From the NCBI GenBank assembly GCA_019649035.1, contig BMAT01012060.1:482061-507678 (forward strand): a stretch of DNA of 25,618 nt, written 5' to 3'. Shown in pieces: positions 12,258 through 21,200 of this stretch. Numbering within the stretch: position 1 is the stretch's first letter; each line of letters starts with the position of its first letter. The position numbers were made by a program, and so were the translations under genes. This DNA is from Elysia marginata (Eukaryota > Mollusca > Gastropoda > Plakobranchidae). The notes under the pieces are model-generated. The model saw only the letters and a program-made list of their open reading frames with translations, was not told the origin of the DNA and made no database searches.

Positions 12258-15200
12258 AGAGAGAGAGGAAGAGAGAGGAGAGAAACTATGCAGAATCCTG
12301 ATAAAGTCAACACCTTGGGACAAAAAAAAATGTGCTGACTTTAAGCAAGAGATGTTTTTCACTATTCCTAAAATATACAGAAATACAGAATGGGAACGCC
12401 CCAGCTGACTTATGAGCAATAGTTTGCCCTAAAGGTACTGACTTAAAGTGGATTCCACTGCAGTAGATAGCAAGTTTCAATGAAAACTTTACACATGGAC
12501 ACCGGACACAAAACTACCGTCACAAGGTCAACGAGAGTACAAGAAGTGGAGCCGCCAGCTCCAGAACATCAAAGCATGAAGTCAGGTAGAGTGGTTGAGG
12601 TCAGAAATACCAGGTCTTGGTACTCAGAACATATGTCTTGACCTAAAAACAGGTTGCGTTATTGGTAAGCCTCGGCTGGGGGTGGTGGGATACCATTGAT
12701 GAAGAATCCCAAAGCATGAGACTTGAGCATGTTAGGTTTCTAGTGCGTTTCTTTTAAAATTTAGTTTACACGTGTGGGCTTTACAAAATCACACGTCCTT
12801 GCAATGTGTACACTTCTCTGGTAAATGTATAGATTTTATACTCTAAGTGAAAGGCAATATTTATTATTATTCCTTGTACAGAAATGCCAACCCCTTATCA
12901 ACTGGCTGCAATACTTGAGGCCTTAATTTTTTTTTCTATTTACGGGATTTCATTTTCTGGACTCGTAACAAGAAAAAATCAGTCTAAAAGGCGTCATATT
13001 ATTCATGGGATCCGTACATCAGGGGGTGGGTTACTTGCTTAGGTTGCCAAATCCTTGGTTTTTTTATATCCTCAAATTTCAACTACGTGTTCTTAAGAAA
13101 AATTTTCAGCTTGTCCATAAAGACATAAACTCACATTTTGGAATAAGATGGCATACTGCGTTTTGTATTTGACCTAGTTTCCAATTTTAATCTCCCTCCT
13201 CATTCAATAACAAAAAATATTTTCCCAAAGACATAGCAAATTTTTTTAGGTTTGACATCAGTGCTCCACAATTTCGATGGTCGTTCTGGTGGTAATAAAA
13301 AAATATGAAATTGATGCAGGTCGGCAGCTATGCCTGTCTGCTTGTGTAATGGTCACACCTCCTATTGTCATATCAAGCTTTGGAGAGAAAACTCTCAGAA
13401 CTGTCTCCGTTACTGATTCAAGTTGGACCTCTAGCCATGAGCACTATAGCTGTATTGTAGATTGAATGTTTCAGAGACCGCAAAGCTTAAGCTACGACGC
13501 ACAGTTTGAAGCAGTTTTTCTTACATTAGTTATCTAAAAGTGAGACAGTCAACATGCATTATCTTGTCTTAAAAAAAAAAAAACAACAATTTAGGTGCGT
13601 GGCACTGTATCTCACCAGATTAAACTAAGCAGACATTGCCGAGTTAAGATTAATGACTGTGTTCTAGGTGACTTCTCTATGAACCCATGTGCATACATCC
13701 CCCCCCCCCCCTCAAGTCCTGTAGAGTGAAGCTGACCTTTACCAACTTTGTGGTATCAATTTCTGATAAAATTCAGGGATGACACTCAGATTTTCTAAAA
13801 ATAACTGAAAATATTTGCTGCTATATTCTTGCACAAACAAAAGTGACAAATGAGCCGCAATGAATAGTGATTGTTCATGGGAATAGTCTTGATCACTTTA
13901 GTGTATTTGTTTCTTAGGCTTAAAAAAAAAAGGGAAAATAACAGAAAAAAATGGAATCCCTGTAAACTGTGTATTGTTTCTATTGAGCCATACAAAGGGG
14001 TGATCAGTCTGCCATTGGAAAGGTGGAAAAGATTGGTGTTTGTCCATGAGTGAAGTGATCCTGTTGGGATTTGGATCAAAACCTTTACGTCCCAGGTCTC
14101 TGGGCAAGTTCAAACCAAAGCATTGGAGAAGTAATAATAATAATAACAATAATTGTAGTAACTGTTATATACAGATGGATTCCTTCAATCCTGTAAAAAA
14201 ATCCACACATTTTACTTGACCGAGCACTAGATAGTCGATTACCATTATATGAATGACAAACTACCTTAAAAAAAAAGACTTGTAAAAATTACATTTAAGC
14301 CAACAAAATTATTCCTTTGCACACTAACACTTTAGCAAAAGACAACTCGTAAGACATAAGGAACAAAAGCATTTTTGAGTGAAGTATTGCACAGATTTCA
14401 CACTCAGCTTCACTGTTCCTTTCAGGATTACAAAATGGTGCATTAGACTATTTGACTCAAGAGCAAATCAATCAATAACTTCACACACACACACACACAA
14501 AAAGAACCGACAACAAAGAAAAACAGGACAAAGGGAGGAAACCCACTAATTAGGTACTACAGAAGAGAATTGCAGTTACTTCTCTTGACTTGGTCCAGCT
14601 AGCTCAATCCAGATTACAGCTACTGGCAATCAAGTCTATTTTGATGCATTCTAGTTTGTAAGGAAAGTCAACAGAAAAAAAAAAATGGTTTTGCTTCATA
14701 CAGAATGTTATTTCTTTGTTTGTTACATTTATTCAGAAGCTTTTCTTACATGTGCAAATGAATTTTTTTTTCTTGATCTGATTTCTCCATGCCCATCTAG
14801 AGGTCAAAATTCTTATTCGCTCTCTCTCTTTCTCTCCAGGTGTTGAGGAAGAGATAATGTCAAGGTTTCGCGAAAACAAGACTGTGTACATTACATTAGT
14901 TGTTACCAAAAAGGTAAGGTGCTGGGATTTTCTAGGCAAATACTTCCCATAAGTTCTGATGTTACCAGAACAAACCACTGAGTTTGCACAACTAAGCAAA
15001 GTAAGCAGCGTTTTTATATAGCGCTTATCCACTAATGTGCTCTAAGCGCTTTACATGGGTTCCCCGACAGGTAATATCCAACCAAAATACCTTCTGAACT
15101 CACAGCTGGAGCAGCTAGTTAAGCGCATCACTCTAGCATTCTGACAAGACCTTTCCCTGCCTACAGTCGGGTACACGTTTAACACATGAGTGAGGCGAAG

Positions 15201-18200
15201 AAATGTGTGTAAATAGCCTTTCTCAGGGACTAAACTTCGACCTGCCGAAAGCAGGTCTCGAACCCCCGACCTCTCGATCTGAAAGCCGAGCGTCTACCAC
15301 TAGACAACACCACACATAGTATAGGGATCGCCGTTGGAATGCTTGCAGTAACATATGATTGAAAAGTACAATTTTTTTCTAAATGCCTTGTGTCCAAGTT
15401 TAATGAGTCGCATATCACAGTTATCACCATTAAAGGTGCTGCTGTTTCAAACAAGATATTTTTGCTTGCATCTAACTTATAAGGATTAAAAATGTCTTAA
15501 AATTATCAATGTTTAGTGGACAGATATTGAAACTTTTGTTGATTTCAAATAGAGAGGAAAAAAGAAAAAAAAAAAGGTAAATTTTTAAATGTCATTTTAC
15601 ACAAAATAGGAATTTCCAAAATCAAACTCATCCGTCCTGGACACAGATATATTATTTCTGAAACTACTTTGTCATCCATCCTTATAAACAACAGGTTTAC
15701 AAAGCTTTGCTACAGAGTCAAACATCAATCTTTCAACTATATTGTCAACTTACCTCGTAAGAAGGAGAGCTGCCCACTGATGCCATAGACTGATTGAGTT
15801 CCTCGCCCAGCCTCTGTAGTGTATCCATGTCTAGAGACAAAAGCAAACAACAAAACTATTAAAATGGTATTATGCCATGAGATTAACATCATGTCATCGT
15901 ATAGTGGCAGACAATGAAAAACAAAAGTAATTACGTTTCAAAGCTCAGAGTGCAGAGGTTACATGTACGGTATATGTTACATAACCAGTCCAGATTTGTC
16001 GCATTCAGAGATTTTAACTTGAGAAATGCCTTTTAGTTTTAAAAGACTATTTTCTCTTTTACTCTATATTTCATCAAACCAAAAGAGATTCAATAGCTTT
16101 CCACAAAATTTGGATAGTTGAACAATTGGAAGCTCAGCAAAATGCTTCCTTCAAGCCCTGTAAAGGGAAAGTTGCAATATCCAGTCTTTTCAAAGAATAG
16201 CAGGATATGTGTATTTCAAATGGCATTGTCTGTGCAATTGTTTGAAACCCAAAGAAGGCATTATTTTGAAAATTCTTTTAGTATTTTCAAAAGGATTAAA
16301 GCATTAGTTAAGCAAACATTTTGTTTTCTGAATATTTGTTTAGCAACCAATGCCATAAAGTTGAATATATTACAATTTTCACCTTACAAAGTGTTAATAT
16401 TTAGAATGCTGCATTTTTCTGACTTCCATTATAAATCATACATGCAACTCTCAATGTTTTGTGGTCTAGAAATCAAAACTTGAGCTGAGTTATTTAAAAA
16501 GAGCAATATATAGACTCTATAAAAGTATATAGAATACATTGATTTCTAGACATTTAAAAACTTCAAGCCACCCTCCTCATGTTACAAAATAAGACATACT
16601 GGGCTCTCTAAACAAAATTCACATAAATTTCTTTGCCAGGTGATTTCTATCTAAAGCAGATGGCAGTCCTTTTGTATCCTTTTTGTTTCCCTACCCAAAG
16701 GGGGTTTGATGTTCAAAATATCCACAACTTGACTGTTAACAGACTACATATAAAAATTTGGTCGCTTCAACATAAGCTTCCATGGCTTGGTGAAGAAACA
16801 GGCTGAAATGGCAACTGCAGAGGAGCCTTAGAAAGAAACAGAAGTGACCGCACAGGATAGGATGTTGTGGAAGACCTTAGTTGGTGGTCTGTGTTACCAG
16901 GGAGGCAAAGGAAAAGAAAATAAGCTACAATAGAACTCCCTAAATATATGCACATAGGGGTTTCATCTTAGCAGGTTTGTATTGCAGCAAATACAAGCCA
17001 AATTTAGCATACATGGTCCCACTTACTCTGTCCAAGCTCCATCATCGGCTCCAGCAGGCTTGCACCCGCACTCTGAATCGTACGGAACATGTCATCAATC
17101 TCTGCTATGTCAAGGTCACCATCCACCGGCTCCTCCAGTCCCGTCAAGTTCTCAAAGAAGCCAAGGTCAGAGAGGTCAAAGTCTACCGGACTTGTATTGA
17201 GATCTGACGTCAGGGAGGGCTCGCCGGACATATTTGAGGCAGTTGGTCCAGCCGCGACAGACATTTCACTTGCATTTGTGAGAGGCACTAGATGAGCGGA
17301 GAGAGAAAGAGATGGGAATCTATGAGAAAAATTTTCCTTTTTTGAAATCTCTACAAAACCTTACGCTTTGGACCCCAAGTCTTATTTTCCGGACCAGCTG
17401 GCCTCCTGTGCATAAATTGTACAGGTTTTTAAACTTGCACAGCAGTTTATAGGAAAATAGGGCTCATCCTGATAAATCGACTCAACTCCAAAAAGTTGGA
17501 ACTTCCTTGAAAAATTGCACAAAAAACAAACGAAAAAAAAAGGCTTTAAAATACGCAGTCCTAGGACATCTGGAGCCATTTAGGGCAACTTAAATAAAAA
17601 AAAAAATAGTCTGAATTTCTGATATTGTCCAAAATTACTGGTCTGTAAAAAACAAGGTATCAAATTATTCGCGTACTTTTCTTTATTTACAAAAGCTTTG
17701 GTGTTGGGATTCCAATGAAAACTTCTGCCGAAGTCCTGACCTCTGACTAAATTAAGATAAAAAAAAAAAACACTCTTGGTCAGACATTAACATTTTTCAA
17801 AACTTTAATTTTCATACACACATACACAAATTAATAAATCTTATAACTCTCACAGAGAAACAGAAAATTGAGGAACTACAGCCTCCTATTACCTAGGTCA
17901 ACGCTGGTATTCATGGGGTCTGCCGGCATGCTGACATTGTGAATCAGGAAGTCTGAAGCCTGCTGCTGGCTTAGACCCGTCATGTCGACCTCCGGCGTGA
18001 GGGGCTCTATCATTGTAGATAGTGCCGCGCCAGACGATGTCGAGGGCAAGTCAAGAGAGCCGTTACCAGCAGCCATGTTGTCACTGAGGAGGAAGAAATC
18101 CTGGCACGCTTCTGTGTTGTTATTGACGCAGTCTGCAACCAGGTTTGCCTCTGCGTTGCCTTGTGTGGAGTCGACGGTGAGGTTCAGGTAGTTGGCGAGA

Positions 18201-21200
18201 CCTTCCCAACTGTCTTCTAGACTGTCTTGTCGGTTGACGGGTACAGGTTGTGGCTGCAGTGGCTGGACGAACGTCTGCTGCTGATGGTCAAGCTGTTGGA
18301 ACTGGACAACGCATTGTGGTCAGTTAGACATGGGATTAACAAAAGGTATTATGAAGAAAAATTAATGGAATTTTTTTTGCTTTTTTTTAAACATACTTTT
18401 TGGAGAGAATAAAAATACACTACAAAGCTTAGTAGGTATATATTATTTTATTCGTATTTTCCTTGTCCAGCTGAAGAAGCTGGCATTGGAACTCATGATG
18501 CAGACAGTTGACAAGTGATATTTCAACATAGAAGTTATTAACTACACAGCAACAGACCACCATACAATTTGAACAAACTGATAAGATCAGTATGGATTTA
18601 TTGCAAAGTATGGTGAGTCACAAAGTGAATGCCTCAACTTCTCAAGAAAGTCCATCATAACAAAATTACAGAACCATAACCTTTAGTGACAGTCCCTTTC
18701 ATCAGGTCATTTAAAGTTGAGTCCAGGTACTACGGGAACAAAATTTCACTTCCAATTATCCGAAATTCAAATGATCGGTAAACAAGATTCTAATTCACTA
18801 AAAACACCTTGAGGGGAAAACTCTTGCTTAATAACATCATCTCTGGCAGTCCCATTTTGTACTTCTTTGCTTAAATACTTGCTTTATTCAAAGTATATAG
18901 TGGCATTACCAATTTCATCATTATTTTGTATCACAAACAGTGACATCCTGCTAAAGTCAACTCATTCTTTTGGCCCCAAGGTGTTGATTTAATAAAACTA
19001 TTAAGCATGCCAATTATCTAGGACTTGACTGTAAAAACATTGCCCATCCCAGAATGAATAAACCCTACCTGCTCCAAGTCCAGTGTGATGTTGGTCTGAG
19101 GCACAAAGGCAGGCTGGTAACTTGTCGACTCTGTCGTCTCATTCAGCTGCTGCTGCTGTGAACTCTCACTGACTTTGGCTAGTGTATCCGCGTCCATGTT
19201 CATTAAATAATCCAGGGCGGATGCCAGAGTCGGAAACTCCTAGAGAGAGAGAGAGAGAGAGAGAAAGGCAATCATTAGAAACATGGATGTAAAAGTAAAA
19301 CAGTTTGAGTAGATGAGACATAAGTCAGACTTTTATTTTTTAAGACATTAAGTTATTATAATTAACACTTATTAAAACTAGAATCTAGGGTCTTGAAGAT
19401 GTTGAAAAGAACTTTCAGAGCTTAGCTTGACCTATTCCGTTTTCAAGACAATAAAAGTGGTTAACAATATGTAGCAAATTATCCTATTTTAAGGGCTTCA
19501 ACCAGCCCAAGCATCTTGGGCCTGGTTTCCCCATGTTGCCATAAATATATAAGTGTTGGAGATAAATCCAGTTTAGAATATAAAGAAACAGGATGATAAA
19601 GAGGTGAGCAATGACTACCTTTTCACTCTCTGGAATTAAATTAAACTAAGAAGATAAGAAACTTGTTATTGCTGAGTGAAACATTGCATATGTCAAATTT
19701 CAAAAGGCTGGTTAAAGCCAAATGTTTTTTGGTTCATTACTTCACCGGAGCTAGCCAGGGATGGCACAAAGGAACTTATTTTTTCAATGACTGCTCATCC
19801 ATGCTTTATATTTACTTGTATGAAAAGTGATATTATACCATACAAAAAGCAATACCACATGAATACATATAAATTAAATAAATAAATTAGGAACAAAACA
19901 ACAGAAAAAGAAACGGGAAAATGGCATTTCTGATGCTCAATATCCTTAGAAAGGTTTTTTCTCTTTAATATTTTGTAAAAAGTTACAATTTGCTAGTTCT
20001 AAGAATAAGCTTTTTATTTGATTGGAGGAAATTTTCTAATTATGATCTGAGAATTGAAATAAAAATAATAGTGATAATACTGGTACAAACTACAAACACA
20101 AAACTTTGGACCACTGCCATCGATGGTTGAAAATAAAATTCCTAAGAGGGATTTACCAAATAATTCTGAAAAATATAATAATAGAAAAAAAAAACCAACA
20201 AAGCCACCTACTTCATTAGTATTGTCTGGTTGCTGTGGCGCTGAATTGAACGAGCCTGCATCAAGGGAAGCATTCTGCCGCACCCATTCACCTGAAAAAC
20301 AAAAAAAAAAAAAACAGACCTTGAGAACTTCGAAGGCAGATATTGAATAAAATTTTAGTGCTAAATCAATAGTTGATATTAAATTTTATAGTTTCCCACA
20401 AAATGACTTTATGAGTCACAGCCCTGAAAAATTTGTCCACCTTTTCCAAATCTAAATCAAATGTAAAAATTGACGCTGTGGCAGTTTGATCAAGACAGTG
20501 GAGGGCTAATTTATTTATTTAAAAATCAAAATAGAAAAGGATATACCAGTTTCTCCATCTCTCCTGAAGTTTTCTTTGAGCCATCTGCTTGCTTGCTCCT
20601 GTTTTTCACGTTCAAGTCTTTCTTTTTCAAGTAGTTGGGCTTTTTTCTGGTTAAAGAAAAATTAAAAGACATTAGAAGTTTTACTATAGTAACTATGTCA
20701 AATGCATCAGTGTACTGTAATAATATGTTGGGTGTAAATAAGAAAAACCTTTTATGTTCTTCTCTATAATAATATTTTATTTTTGATTTACCTGTCTAAC
20801 TATACACACAACTATCAAGGTATGAACGAAACCGAAAGCAATTCTTTTACTAGTTAGTTGTTTCTCACTATTCTTAAAAACTAAGCTAGCATTTAGCAAA
20901 GCTTTTAGTTTTATAACATGTAAGCCCCAATCACATAATTTTTCTCTTAATTAATGTTTAGACTCAAAGCAATAGACACATAAAACAGTTAAAGCTCTAG
21001 ATTTATAAGAAAGATCAACCTTGAAGAAGGTATAAGTACAATGTAGGTCTGGGGCTCACTGGCCAAAAAGCTACTGGCCCCTTACATTAAAGCTGGTCTA
21101 GTTTCAATGAACTGCTGAATGTCCCTTTCAGATCTAATGTGTTCGTACCATACTCTTCCTGAGCTAGCTACAAGTAGAAATAGGATCCTCAACACTAAAT

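Larger units (their letters stand above)
9145..15753 (-). other. 6.6-kb intron between exons 8 and 9
   Basis: Phase 0, donor GTAAGT, acceptor CCCCTCAAG. It holds candidate exons A and B, MITE copy 1, a SINE, several GA/AC microsatellites, C-runs (about 13700) and the assembly gap. From about 10500 to 11260 the composition is more mixed than typical intron, but no clear gene is visible. From 11600 to 14980 I see only AT-rich sequence and simple repeats. Confidence 0.8.

Noticed and set aside
12111..12419. Glu/Arg-rich or Ser/Leu-rich open frames near 12.2 kb
   Set aside because: Direct product of the GA microsatellite.
14040..14115. Old tRNA-like head with GGTTTTGATCC on the minus strand
   Set aside because: No A box at the right distance and no body or tail; too decayed to call.
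15240..15315. Functional tRNA gene
   Set aside because: A and B boxes are present but it continues into a SINE body with an L2-like tail, and acceptor-stem pairing is not convincing.
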